The notes beneath the pieces are model-generated. The model saw nothing but the letters and a program-made list of their open reading frames with translations, did not search any database and was not told the origin of the DNA. A stretch of 64,000 nt of DNA from Rutidosis leptorrhynchoides (lineage: Eukaryota > Streptophyta > Magnoliopsida > Asterales > Asteraceae): assembly GCF_046630445.1 (NCBI RefSeq), contig NC_092338.1, positions 150,646,501-150,710,500 on the forward strand, given 5' to 3'. Made by a program: the position numbers and the translations under genes. This document shows positions 23,822 to 34,347 of the stretch, in pieces; within the stretch, counting starts at the first letter, position 1; each line of letters opens with the position of its first letter.

Positions 23822-24185
23822 TGATAGACCCCATAACGTCGATCAAGCAAAAGAATTAAACATTAGCTTAGTGCGGAAACGAAGAACAAAAGAAGTTTCT
23901 CAAAGTTTAACATTTTATTGAATAAATGAAGAACATAAACAATGAAAAACAGAGGATAGACGATCTCAAAGTTATGAGATCGGTTCTTGCTGCAGGCAAA
24001 GACAACTAACCTCACCCCAAGACCTCTTTATTTATAGAGTCTTGGGGATAAGAATTAGAAAACTAAATCCCCTAAGATAAATGAAAATCTCACTAATTAA
24101 GGGATTTATACCTATACCGTTATTATCCAATCAATTCTAATATATGGAAAATCTTTTCCTAAAAATAGGAAATCTTTTCCTAACA
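23822..24185 (-). repeat. 3' LTR of the coding-free element
   Basis: Left copy, next to the purine tract, hence the 3' LTR in element orientation. By eye it differs from the other copy at fewer than ten positions. Confidence 0.9.
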
Positions 24186-25470
24186 ATCTTCCCCTAATTG
24201 ATTAGGATAAAACAATCGATTACAAGATGTAAATATAGACTAAAAATAAATCTAATCTTTGTCTTCAAAGCTTTTAATCATCTTGTATGATCTTCAGATC
24301 TCTTGATAAATTGATCTTTCTTTAATCTTGATTCTCCTCCTCTTTATTATAATTGTAGTACACATAGCCTCAACATCTAATCAGCACTTTCGAAGACAAA
24401 TTATCAACTAACATGAACATAATCATGACAAAACTGCATTTGAAAATATGCATGAAAAACCGCGTTCACCACCGCTTAACCACTTGCGTATAAATGTTGA
24501 ACATATTTGTTGAATCTTCATCTTCATAAATGTTGATTATGTTGAGCTAACATCCGGTCTTCTTATTGGAGAATAACCACTTCAAAATCTGAGTTCAAAA
24601 GAGATGAACTCAAATGGGTCTGACCTGATTTGAGTCTGGAGTCCTAGAGTCTGAAGTATTTTGAATCTGACCTCGTGTAAGTCTGACTTCTACTAAGTAT
24701 AAGTTCACGCGAAACTGAAGTCTGAATCTAATCTTTATAATCTGTGCTTGAGTCTGATCTTGAGTCTGCATTTGAGTCAAACTGTTAAGTCCGAAATTCA
24801 GACTCATATCTCAATCAGAGTCTTGAGTCTGAGTTTCCAGACTCAGAATTACAGCATAACTAAAAATACATATCTTTTAATATAATCATCAGATCAAGCT
24901 AAAATTTTTACACGAGATAGATCTATATGCCTTTTACCTCATATCCAAAAATCATGACGATCCAACGGCCAACGAATCTAAAACAATCGTTTAAACTGAC
25001 TGCACAGATTGAAACACAAGCAAAATGCCGTGTATTCAAAAATTTATATCTTTTCGTAGACACGTCCAATCAAGATGAAATTTTTACACAACGACCATCT
25101 ATATGTAATCAATGACATATCCGAAAATCATAAAAATATAGATGATAACGAAGATACAGTAATTAAATTACTGAAACTGCACTGAAAACCCTCCAATCTC
25201 AGCAGCAGATTTCGACCATTGAAATCTCTCAATCCAAAGCTCCGATCGAAATTTTCTTCGGTAAGAATTTAATTCCGTGTGTTGTGAACCTACAGTTAAA
25301 ATTTTATGAAGATTGAACGGTTAACGAATGAGATACAATCATTTATATATCGCTGCGCATAGCATGACGAATCTGAAAACGATTTTTCTTTTGTATCTTC
25401 AATAAGACATCTTTTGCTCGAAAATGACTGGATCATCAACAAGATATGGTTATCCTGCTCTGATACCAAT

Positions 25471-25834
25471 TGATAGACCCCATAACGTCTATCAAGCAAA
25501 AGAATTAAACATTAGCTTAGTGCGGAAACGAAGAACAAAAGAAGTTTCTCAAAGTTTAACATTTTATTGAATAAATGAAGAACATAAACAATGAAAAACA
25601 GAGGATAGACGATCTCAAAGTTATGAGATCGGTTCTTGCTGCAGGCAAAGACAACTAACCTCACCCCAAGACCTCTTTATTTATAGAGTCTTGGGGATAA
25701 GAATTAGGAAACTAAATCCCCTAAGATAAATGAAAATCCCACTAATTAAGAGATTTATACCTATACCGATTTTATCCAATCAATTCTAATATATGGAAAA
25801 TCTTTTCCTAAAAATAGGAAATCTTTTCCTAACA
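25471..25834 (-). repeat. 5' LTR of the coding-free element
   Basis: Right copy, next to the primer site at 25457-25468. Same length as the left copy. Confidence 0.9.
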
Positions 25835-25872
25835 GCCTTTTATCCTAAAAACTTTCATCCCCAAATTTTAAA

Positions 25873-26323
25873 GGGTTAAAGCCAAAAATAGGCTACAAAC
25901 TTACACAAATGTACCGATGTCGCCCACAAACTCATTTCCGTTCTACTGTCGCCTACAAACTTATAAAAAGTGTACTGATATTATCATTTTGTTACCGGTT
26001 ACTTTAATTATTTAACTTTTTTTATTCATTTTATATGTCCCGATGTCGCCCATATACTTTCAGTTGTGTTCCGATGTCGCCCATATACTTTCAGTTCTGT
26101 TCCGATGTCGCTCATATACTTTCAGTTCTGTTTCGATGTAGCACCGACGTGTCATGACTACTTAGAAGCCACGTATCAACCATTTTGGTTGACGGTTAAA
26201 AAAAGTATTTTGTTTATATTAGCACATTTTTATAAGTTTGTAGGCGACAGTAGGACAAAAATGAATTTGTGAACGATATCGGTACATTTGTATAAGTTTG
26301 TAGCCTATTTTTGGCTTTAAACC
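25873..26323. mobile_element. Mutator-like MITE with 9-bp target duplication
   Basis: About 110-base inverted terminal repeats start GGGTTAAAGCCAAAAATAGG on the left and GGTTTAAAGCCAAAAATAGG on the right (read inward). AATTTTAAA flanks both sides exactly (25864-25872 and 26324-26332). Long inverted repeats plus a 9-bp duplication are the mark of Mutator-type elements. It has no transposase. Confidence 0.8.
26040..26135 (+). repeat. 31-bp tandem repeat inside the MITE
   Basis: Three successive copies of CCGATGTCGCCCATATACTT followed by TCAGTTCTGTT, diverging slightly. The same CCGATGTCGCCCA word occurs in the terminal repeat, so the tandem array grew from terminal sequence. Confidence 0.7.
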
Positions 26324-26522
26324 AATTTTAAACACCCGACTTTTATTCTAAAAATTTCATCCCAAAAAAAGCCCGCCCACAAATTCCATTCCATTTACAA
26401 TGAAAACAAAAAATCCCGTCTTATATCTCTCTGAAATCAATTACACAACCGAATCAGGTTGGATTTTGATTAATTTTTGGTCCGATTTTCAAATTTTGTA
26501 GTTTATTCAACTTCTATTTCAT

Positions 26523-26760
26523 ACTGGAACAACTAATTCGGTTGTTCACTTGATAGAAGATGGTGAGCCGATTGTGACCAGCATTGACGGACAGAGGACG
26601 ACGTCGTCTGTTGTTGCCTACATGAAATACGGCTATAGGTTAGTTCGACGGATCGCAAAACGACAGGCGTTTGTTAACACTGATAATACGTTTTTCTGAG
26701 TTAAAAGGTTTATTGGAAAGGAGATTGTCTAAGGTTGATGAAGAAGCGAAATATTATTGT
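26523..26760 (+). pseudogene. HSP70 (plastid-type) N-terminal fragment, dead
   Basis: One frame reads TGTTNSVV, GEPIVTSIDGQRTTSSVVAY, RLVRRIAKRQAFVNTDNTFF, stop TGA (26697-26699), VKRFIGKEI and, after a one-base shift, SKVDEEAKYY. These blocks follow the order of the ATPase-domain start of Hsp70, with the phosphate loop GTTNS and the GQRTTPS loop. The variant IAKRQAFVN fits plastid or bacterial DnaK-type chaperones better than cytosolic ones. It starts exactly at the GTTNS block and ends about 80 residues later. It has a stop, a frameshift and many substitutions. It could be an old exon or a fragment captured by a transposon. Confidence 0.75.
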
Positions 26761-27755
26761 TACAGCGAGAGCAGATCGAGCGGATTTTATGCCTATTAGG
26801 AGTCGAAGTGCTTGTGAGAAGGTTGCTTATGTATTATGATAAGTTTGGCAATGCTTTTTTCCTGAACATCTGGTTTTCATCTTCTTATTTTACAGCAACA
26901 GAAAAGGATCATACCTCGAGATCAAATTAGGATATTACGGGCAAGCATGAGGTGGAGAAAGTTAGTGCTTTTATGCTGGGACTTCTTGCAATAAAGGTAG
27001 CTATCTCAAAAGACATGTGCATTAATTATATTTTCTTAATTTTCATATACATAGTTGTCTTTATTATGTTAATCTGTTATAACATCACAAATTGGAAGAA
27101 AGTAGTATCTGATCCAATATTCGTTTAAGTGGTGATAAATTGCATGCAATGATTGTGTAAAATCTCGGACAATTGTCAAGTTCATTAATGGATTTACTAT
27201 ATTTCAACAATAGTTGTTCAAAATAGTAGTGTGTTATCAGAAAAATGCTTTAGTAGCAATATTAAACCATGATATTTACCTGATTAAGTCTTCAAGATCT
27301 TATTGTTCATTTGCTTTTTCAGAGTTTAGACACATATATCATGATGCATACATACTCGGTGGTTATAGTAATTAGTTAGCAATTGTTGCGGTAAGTTAGT
27401 CAACATGGCCATTGCTAATTAGTTGGACAGCACTTAACATGGTTTTTAGGAATGAGAGTTTGTAAGCCACATCAACACCATTGTTTGTTCAGTAGGCTAT
27501 TGTTTTCTTTAAACTGCTTTCATATTGTGCAACTTACCGTTGCATCAAGGATTTAAACGAATAAGATGATCGTGTGTGCATAAATATATTATATGTGATA
27601 ACCTTAATATGTTACTTGATAAGAATGGTTTCGTAACTCAATACAAACTACAATAACTATAATATACATCTGACAAATTGCATGTTCTACATCTTATCTT
27701 TTGTGACAAATGTATTTGTGTTGCGTGGGGAACAAAGTCACAGAGTAATATAACC

Positions 27756-28040
27756 AAGTATGGTTTAAAATTCATGGCAATTTGATTCTACCATTTTTAT
27801 GGCATCTCACACTTTTTTGTTCTTGTTTTTAACCTACTTATTAGCCGGAGGTCCATTCGGAAGCAATCTCTCTATTCATAAAACATTGGGAGGGATGACT
27901 TTCTATACTCATGGGGTGTTTCACTCTGGGTTGAGAAATGACTTGTCTTTATTTTAGGATAGGGGAAAGATTGTCTACATATTACCTCCCACATACCCCA
28001 CTTTTGTGGGATTGGCTTTTGTTTGTTTTTTGTTGTTTAA
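27756..28040 (+). mobile_element. Second SINE-like copy
   Basis: It shares the order of blocks with the SINE at 23278-23561: a GTTTAAAA..CATGG start, GGAGGTCCATTCGGAAGC, a GTCTACAT..ACCTCCCACATA block and a TTTGTTTG tail. It is more diverged and no target duplication is obvious. Confidence 0.6.
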
Positions 28041-28930
28041 TTATGTGGTTTATGATGTTAATTTCAGTAATATTAGTAGTTTATATACAGTAGTTGTTCT
28101 CATGCAATCTTGTGTTTAGTTTTCAAGCTATTAACGGCAAGAATGTTTCAGGCTATTAACGGTAATACTTGTTTCTAAATGGTCGACCTGTACCACTTTA
28201 AATCCATGTGTGTTTATATCGTAAGTTTTTTGATACAGAATAATCCTCTTAATCGTTCAAGTACGAATCACTCTGAACTTGGCAGCCTTTTGGTGGATGA
28301 AGAATTACAAAGGTCAGTCACGTAGCTATATAATTTACAAAATACCATATATTTGTTCTCTAATTAAAATCTACATATTCGAGAATTAAATAAAATTAAA
28401 TAACTGCCCGTATAACGAAACTGATTATTCAAGGATATGTTATAATTACTCATTATTTTAGAAGCCATATGCACCCGTCTTTCAACATAAGTTGTCATAA
28501 GTTGCGATGAAAATAATGTGTAAATATGCTTATATTGTTTGAGGTTTTAATATTAAGATTAACAAAGGCCATTGTGAGAGGTACAATATTATTGTCACTT
28601 ATATGTTTTTTTGTCTTTTGGTATGAGAATAGGTGTCGAGTACCCTGCCAGAGACCGGGAGTCGCTAATTGAAACGTTGATCAAGGAGTTGGGAAAACAG
28701 AATCTGCAAACATTTGGAGGAAATTGTTGAAATGCAACGTTAGTTGTTATTGACGTTTGTATCGTTGATGTAGAATGAACATGATGTGGATGTAGCATTA
28801 ACTGGTCATAACACTAATGCATGTTCTTTAACATGTTGGTTGCAGATATTATTACTGTTATTATCCTTTCGAATAAATTGTAGTAACATACACTAATTGT
28901 TAACCATTTGATTGCAACAGGGGTCATAAA

Positions 28931-28962
28931 ACGCAGCGAAGCGCGTCTAGGCCTTCTTCTAG
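28931..28962 (+). mobile_element. Possible Helitron 3' end
   Basis: ACGCAGCGAAGCGCGT can form a short hairpin; a pyrimidine-rich spacer follows and the run ends CTAG before T. Hairpin, about ten bases, then CTAG is the usual plant Helitron end. I found no matching TC-type 5' end, so this is a lead only. Confidence 0.35.
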
Positions 28963-29493
28963 TTAGTCAATATAAGTGTTATCTAACATAAAGTAATTCT
29001 TAGTTGTTTTTGTTCAGGTACTAATTACTAAGTAATTACTAAGCGCACTCCAAGCTGCTGCGACAAATCAAGGTAACACTCATTTACTAACATATAATAA
29101 AGCTATGATTTGTGAATGTCATCTTCTATTTTTGTAGTTTTACAGTATTGTTATAGTTTTACAGGTATCTAAACCAAAGTTGTTCAACGTCAACTGACTA
29201 CACCCATTTTGATACATGTAATTGTGAATCTTTGAAAAAGAGTCTAATAATCATTTCCTAATTATATTCTCATTAACTAAAGCTTTTACATTGTATCAAA
29301 TTTTGATGAGTTTAAAGTTGCCTATAATGTGAACTAATTATTACTCCATGTGACAAAGTATCAAATTTTGGAGTCACTTGGTTCAAGTTATCTGACCATT
29401 CTTAATTTACCTCATTTAATATCATATTCTTAATTTATTTGAACATAATCCAGGTCTTGATCCAGTGTATGAGATGGGTCCATTTGTTGATAA

Positions 29494-30191
29494 TGTTGAG
29501 GTGTGGAGACATTTAAACAAAAGCTGAAAAAAAAGTGTCACTAAAAACTGTTTGCACGGATTTTGCAGATTTCGGTAAGCGTGAAATAGAGCAAAACAGT
29601 GCAAAAACAGAGAAAAATGATGGTGCGCGGTGATGGTGCGCGGCGCGCACCCTGCGCGCACTAGGTGAAACTTGATCAGAAGGTTTGCTCGAAAAATCAA
29701 GAGTGCACGGCGCGCACGTTTAAGTGTGCACGGCGCGCACGTTGTCTGGCAGTGAGCTGTCAGCATGTTGATCAACTTTTGCACATGGGATCCGTATTTG
29801 GTTGTCCAAGTTGTCACTTTAGGTGCATGTGGGCTACTTTACACCTTGTTTTAGAGCTGTGATCATGCTAATACAAGGGTGTAAAGAGGATCAAGATGGC
29901 TAGTTGATGATTACTTGAAGCATGCTTATGTATTCTTGTTCTCCTATAAATGTTCCTGATTATAACTCATTGTAAACTCACCACCACGAAATTTAATCAA
30001 TAAGAACACTCTTTGGTTGGCCGTGGACTAAAGCAATCACAAACGATTGCATATAACCACGTTAAATTCCCGTGTTTTTATCATTCTTGCTTGTGTTACG
30101 ATTATCACTATATTTTTCGTTTGTTGGAAGTGGGTTAGATAACTTGGGTTATCTTGTCTTGTTTGGGCTCACCTAATCGGGTTTCCTAACA
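29494..30191 (+). repeat. 5' LTR of the copia element
   Basis: 698 bp. A likely TATA box (CCTATAAATG, about 29943) and a poly(A)-type AATCAATAA word (about 29994) are present. A GC-rich cluster of GTGCGCGGCGCGCAC and GTGCACGGCGCGCACG lies at 29623-29741. Compared with the 3' LTR it has an extra short duplication in that cluster (GGTGCGCGGTGAT). Confidence 0.9.
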
Positions 30192-30193
30192 AG

Positions 30194-30206
30194 TGGTATC
30201 AAGAGC
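30194..30206 (+). other. Primer-binding site of the copia element
   Basis: TGGTATCAAGAGC, an initiator-Met type site with one extra A, as common in Ty1/copia, two bases after the LTR. Confidence 0.85.
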
Positions 30207-30233
30207 TCTCGGGTTTACGAGTATTCGGGAACA

Positions 30234-31865
30234 ATGGCGGAAAAGAATGATGTGAAGATCGATCGGTTTGATGGAACCGACTTTAGTTTTTGGAAGATGC
30301 AAATGGAAGATATGCTCTATCAAAAGAAGCTTTACCAACCCTTGAAGGGTGTTAAGCCGGAGGGAATGGATCAAGGCGAGTGAGAATTGTTGGATAGGCG
30401 AGCCCTAGGAGTTGTTCGGCTTTCTCTGGCCAAGAACGTCGCTTACAACATTGTGGGTGAAACCACAACGGAGGGATTGATTACGGCTTTATCTAACATG
30501 TATGAAAAGCCATCCTCTTTGAACAAGGTTTTCCTAGTTAGGCAATTGGTGAACACTAGAATGATGGAGGGATCCTCGGTGGCGGATCAAGTGAACGAAT
30601 TTAATTTGATTTTAACCCGGTTAAAATCGTTTGATATTAAATTTGATGATGAGCTACAAGCGCTATTTTTACTATCTTCATTGCCCGAGAGTTGGTCAAG
30701 TTTAGTGACGGCGGTTAGTGGTTCATCCGGAACTACTAAACTCACTTTTGAAGGAATCCGTGATTTGATTCTTAGCGAAGGTATTCGTAGGAAAGATTCG
30801 AATAGGAGTTCAGGTTCGGTTCTAAGTGTTAGTCGGGGAAAATCTAAGTCACGAAGTATGTCAAGGAGCAAGAGTGTGGTGTGTTGGAATTGTCAACACG
30901 TAGGTCACTATAGGCCGAAGTGCCCGAGTTTAGTGTCGGGTGGGAGTTCAACGAATGCGGTGATCGAAGATGCGTTGTTGTGCCAAGAAGAGGTTCTTGA
31001 TGAATCTTGGGTTTTAGATTCGGGTGCCTCGTTTCATGCTACCCCATACATGAACGAGATGGTAAATTTCAAGTCGTATTCCGGTAAGGTTCGAGTCGCG
31101 AACGGGAGTATACTTGATGTTGCGGGTATTGGTGATCTAATGGTTAAACATACTTGGATCTTGAAGAACGTGAGGTTCATTCCAAAGCTCAAGAGTAGGT
31201 TAATCTCGGTTGGGCAGTTGGATAATGATAAGTGTCATGTACTATTTGGAGATCAAAGGTGAAAGGTGTTTAATGGAGGTCATGTGGTTGCTCGCGGGTA
31301 TAAGAGGGGAGCCAAGTATATGGTTGAAGAAGGGCTAGGTGATTTTGGTGGTGTTAAAATTCCTAGTATGCTAATGCTTTCCGGGTTTGTTGAGGGATCT
31401 TGTTTGAGTGGGAGCTCAAGGGAAGTCGAAGCTAGTGAAGATTCAGGACGAATTGGTTATACTAGAGCTTTCGTTACTTCAGGTAGATCTTCTTCAATGG
31501 CAACTTTGTTGCAATCGGCCGAAGAAGATGAACAAGAGATTTTCATGAGAGTCACTGTTAAAGAAACATCTGTACAGTGGGAGTTGGCTCGTGGTGGAAA
31601 ATCGGGTTTGTCAAAAGACGTGTGCGCGTATGTAGTCGGTGTTCCAATGGTGAAAGCAAAGGCGGTTATGTGGAAGATCAAGGGTGTGAATGCATTCTCA
31701 CACGGTTGCCTTGATGGCATTGTCCACATGTTTGATCTACCGGGTGGTTTATTCTATGTTGGAAAGATAAATCGGGTGGATGTTATTGTGTACGGGTGGA
31801 TCGCTTGGGCGATGGGGTTAATTGAGTCGGGTCGGACTCAAACGACCCGTTATCTCCTAGTGTAA
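30234..31865 (+). pseudogene. Copia gag-protease with an unrecognised C-terminal segment
   Basis: One frame of 544 codons starting MAEKNDVKIDRFDGTDFSFW, with TGA at codon 50 (30381) and at codon 343 (31260); both fit Trp codons changed by G-to-A. The UBN2-type gag region (about residues 10-150) has LPESWSSLV, then a Ser/Arg-rich stretch and a CCHC knuckle CWNCQHVGHYRPKC (residues 217-230). The protease has WVLDSGASFHAT (Asp 262) and the usual ISVGQLD block. A start of the pre-integrase region ends near YMVEE. From about 31340 to the stop, some 175 residues (MLMLSGFVEGSCLSG, SSMATLLQSAEEDEQEI, GGLFYVGKINRVDVIVYG) resemble nothing I know, and there is no HHCC or DDE. Confidence 0.8.
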
Positions 31866-32185
31866 GGAGATATGTGTCAAATCCAAAGAGTTGTTGTTGT
31901 TTGTGTTTTATTTTCCCAAGCAAGTAACATGGTGATCAAATTATAGCTCAACGGAAGGAGGTGTAATTAGTAGGTCAAAGTTGTTATTGTGGGATAATAA
32001 TGTTTGAAGTCTAACAAGTAGCATTGAAGACCTTATATCGAAAGTCTACTCATCCGTGAGTTGAGGTGCGTGTTCTAAACGGTAATTGGAGGACCCAAAT
32101 GGCGTTTGGCGGTGTGTAAATGGTATTTAATGTTCTTGGTTAGATTAGGCGAGTTTACGAAGATTGAGTTTGTTAAAAGTATCCA
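31866..32185. other. 3' untranslated part of the copia element
   Basis: No ORF. It leads to the purine tract AAGTGGGAGATT. Confidence 0.6.
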
Positions 32186-32196
32186 AGTGGGAGATT
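32186..32196 (+). other. Polypurine tract of the copia element
   Basis: AAGTGGGAGATT-type run directly before the 3' LTR start TGTTGAGG. Confidence 0.8.
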
Positions 32197-32891
32197 TGTT
32201 GAGGTGTGGAGACATTTAAACAAAAGCTGGAAAAAAAAAGTGTCACTAAAAACTGTTTAAACACTTGCACGGATTTTGCAGATTTCGGTAAGCGTGAAAC
32301 AGAGCAAAACAGTGCAAAAACAGAGAAAAATGATGGTGCGCGGCGCGCACCCTGCGCGCACTAGGTGAAACTTGATCAGAAGGTTTGCTCGAAGAATCAA
32401 GAGTGCACGACGCGCACGTTTAAGTGTGCACGGCGCGCACGTTGTCTGGCAGTGAGCTGTCAGCATGTTGATCAACTTTTGCACGTGGGATCCGTATTTG
32501 GTTGTCCAAGTTGTCACTTTAGGTGCATGTGGGCTACTTTACACCTTGTTTTAGAGCTGTGATCATGTTAATACAAGGGTGTAAAGAGGATCAAGATGGC
32601 TAGTTGATGATTACTTGAAGCATGCTTATGTATTCTTGTTCTCCTATAAATGTTCCTGATTATAACTCATTGTAAACTCACCACCACGAAATTTAATCAA
32701 TAAGAACACTCTTTGGTTGGCCGTGGACTAAAGCAATCACAAACGATTGCATATAACCACGTTAAATTCCCGTGTTTTTATCATTCTTGCTTGTGTTACG
32801 ATTATCACTATATTTTTCGTTTGTTGGAAGTGGGTTAGATAACTTGGGTTATCTTGTCTTGTTTGGGCTCATCTAATCGGGTTTCCTAACA
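32197..32891 (+). repeat. 3' LTR of the copia element
   Basis: 695 bp, almost identical to 29494-30191, followed by GATAA. Confidence 0.9.
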
Positions 32892-32896
32892 GATAA

Positions 32897-33438
32897 CTCT
32901 AATCCAATATGGTCAAATGCCTTCTTCCCATATACTTTAATATGGCTTCATATTTTTAGTGGAGATTTATCATTTAGGAATGTTTAATAGTACCAGTATC
33001 TTTAATATATCTATTAAATATTATTTTGATGATTAGTAGTATCTTAGATTGTTAACATTCACGTTTCGATTTCAGGTTCTCACCTCAAGGTTACATCGCT
33101 TTCAACTTTTCCCGGATTGACTTATCTGACTCAACTTTAAAACTGCAGCTCCAGATTCAAAAGAAAACACACCTGCAAGGCTGCAACAGCAACATCGAAT
33201 ATCTCAAACCAAGAAGAAGAACAGAAAGGCAACCAAAACGTTTTGAGATTTGAGATGGTGTGCCAGAATTACACATTCGTCTTCTTAAATGTTAGCCATG
33301 CAACGCTACTTTATAAGAGCCTTTGTTGTGGTTCTTGCATTAATTCTCAATTGTTACATATTTATGTTTATTGCTATTTGAAGAGAATTATGTATTAATT
33401 CAATTTGATGTTAAAATAAAATTATTATTTTTAGATGT

Positions 33439-33440
<2 letters not shown>
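32897..33440 (+). other. Possible decayed host exons
   Basis: 32892-32960 continues the open reading broken at 29493 (GLDPVYEMGPFVDN joined to SNPIWSNAF). After a TTTCAG acceptor-like site at 33070-33075 a second open stretch (GYIAFNFSRIDLSDSTLKLQ, to a stop near 33252) follows. No family recognised. Confidence that these are real exons is low. Confidence 0.3.

Positions 33441-33530
<90 letters not shown>
33441..33530. repeat. (AT)45 microsatellite, left
   Basis: Ninety bases of pure AT dinucleotide, directly abutting the foldback element. Poly-Ile/Tyr ORFs here are artefacts. Confidence 0.95.
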
Positions 33531-33534
<4 letters not shown>

Positions 33535-34194
33535 GTAGGATCAAGAGAGAAGTAACCATTCGGGGGAAGCGGGGGGAAGCAAATTTTTTTTTTTTTTCGT
33601 TTTTTGAAAAAACTTTGTTCACGAACATTATAGATGAGATGAAAATATGAACATTTAGTAAAGACACTTTGTGATAAATGTTTTTGTTTTGGCGGGAAAA
33701 CGCTCGAAGAAGTAATATATAAAAATTATCGTGTTTTTCGAGCGTATTTTGAGGTTTTAGCTATTGGGGTTTAGATATTAGGGTTTATAGGGTTTAGAAA
33801 TTTAGGGTTTAGGATTTAGATTTGGGATTTAGATTTAGGATTTAGATTGAGTTTTTAACACGAACGGTTTAGAGTTTAGGGTTTAGGGTTTAGGGTTTAA
33901 GGTTTAGGGTTTGGTGTTTTGGGTTTATGGAATAAACCCTAAACCCTAAACTCTAAATCGGGCTAAATTTTACTTCACAAAACAGGAAAAAAAAACGTTC
34001 ATATTCTTCACGAACAATATTATCTTGAATGTTATTTTTGTCGATCGTTTTCCCGCCTAAATAATAACGTTCATCACAAAGTGTCTCTTCTAAATGTTCA
34101 TATTTTCGTGTGATCTTGATGCCGGAAAAAAAAATTCAAAAAAAACAAATTTTTTTTTCTTCCCCCCGATTGGTTACTTCCCCATTGATCCTGC

Positions 34195-34198
<4 letters not shown>
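33531..34198. mobile_element. Foldback MITE between two (TA)n tracts
   Basis: Left end AGTGGTAGGATCAAGAGAGA and right end (read inward) AGGGGCAGGATCAATGGGGA begin inverted repeats of nearly 200 bases. These include AAGTAACC, GAAAATATGAACATTTAG, GACACTTTGTGAT and GGCGGGAAAACG in both arms. The loop (about 33765-33955) is made of TTTAGGG-type words and has its own small inverted repeat. No coding capacity. Elements that sit inside (TA)n arrays have been called Micron-like in grasses; the superfamily is not established here. Confidence 0.75.
33765..33955. repeat. Telomere-type words in the loop of the foldback element
   Basis: Repeated GGGTTTAG words on plus, ending in AAACCCTAAACCCTAAACTC, so the array turns round on itself. 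Confidence 0.7.

Positions 34199-34280
<82 letters not shown>
34199..34280. repeat. (AT)41 microsatellite, right
   Basis: 82 bases of pure AT dinucleotide, the other half of the array that holds the foldback element. Confidence 0.95.
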
Positions 34281-34283
<3 letters not shown>

Positions 34284-34347
34284 ATTTTGTAAATAATTAT
34301 ATTATAGGACCCTTAAAAGGGTATCATCATCTTGGTTAAGATATTAG

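Larger units (their letters stand above)
23822..25834 (-). mobile_element. Small coding-free copia-like LTR retrotransposon (TRIM/LARD type)
   Basis: Two 364-bp LTRs (23822-24185 and 25471-25834) are nearly identical and flanked by the duplication GCCTT (23817-23821 and 25835-25839). On the minus strand the LTR begins TGTTAGGAAAAG and ends CTATCA. An initiator-Met primer site (GCTCTGATACCA on plus, 25457-25468) lies beside the right LTR, and a purine tract (AGGGGAAGAT on minus, 24186-24195) beside the left. The 1.29-kb interior has no gag-pol signal. About 24610-24840 it has many copies of AGTCTGA-like words. It must have moved with borrowed proteins. Confidence 0.9.
26761..29488 (+). other. 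Non-coding stretch with exon-like scraps, unidentified
   Basis: Mostly AT-rich DNA. Short open segments that end or start at splice-like sites occur at about 26894-27000, 28240-28313 (NPLNRSSTNHSELGSLLVDE), 28645-28728 and 29452-29493. I could not assign a protein, nor prove that they belong together. They may be exons of one decayed gene or captured fragments. A SINE-like copy (27756-28040) and a possible Helitron end (28931-28962) also lie here. Confidence 0.3.
29494..32891 (+). mobile_element. Non-autonomous Ty1/copia retrotransposon
   Basis: LTRs at 29494-30191 and 32197-32891 start TGTTGAGG and end CCTAACA. The target duplication GATAA is at 29489-29493 and 32892-32896. Primer site at 30194, purine tract at 32186-32196. 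The single coding unit has gag and protease, then a C-terminal segment with no integrase, RT or RNase H. The very similar LTRs point to a recent insertion by borrowed enzymes. Removing the element rejoins an open exon-like reading. Confidence 0.9.

Noticed and set aside
33431..34339. Ile/Tyr repeat ORFs
   Set aside because: Translations of AT dinucleotide arrays.
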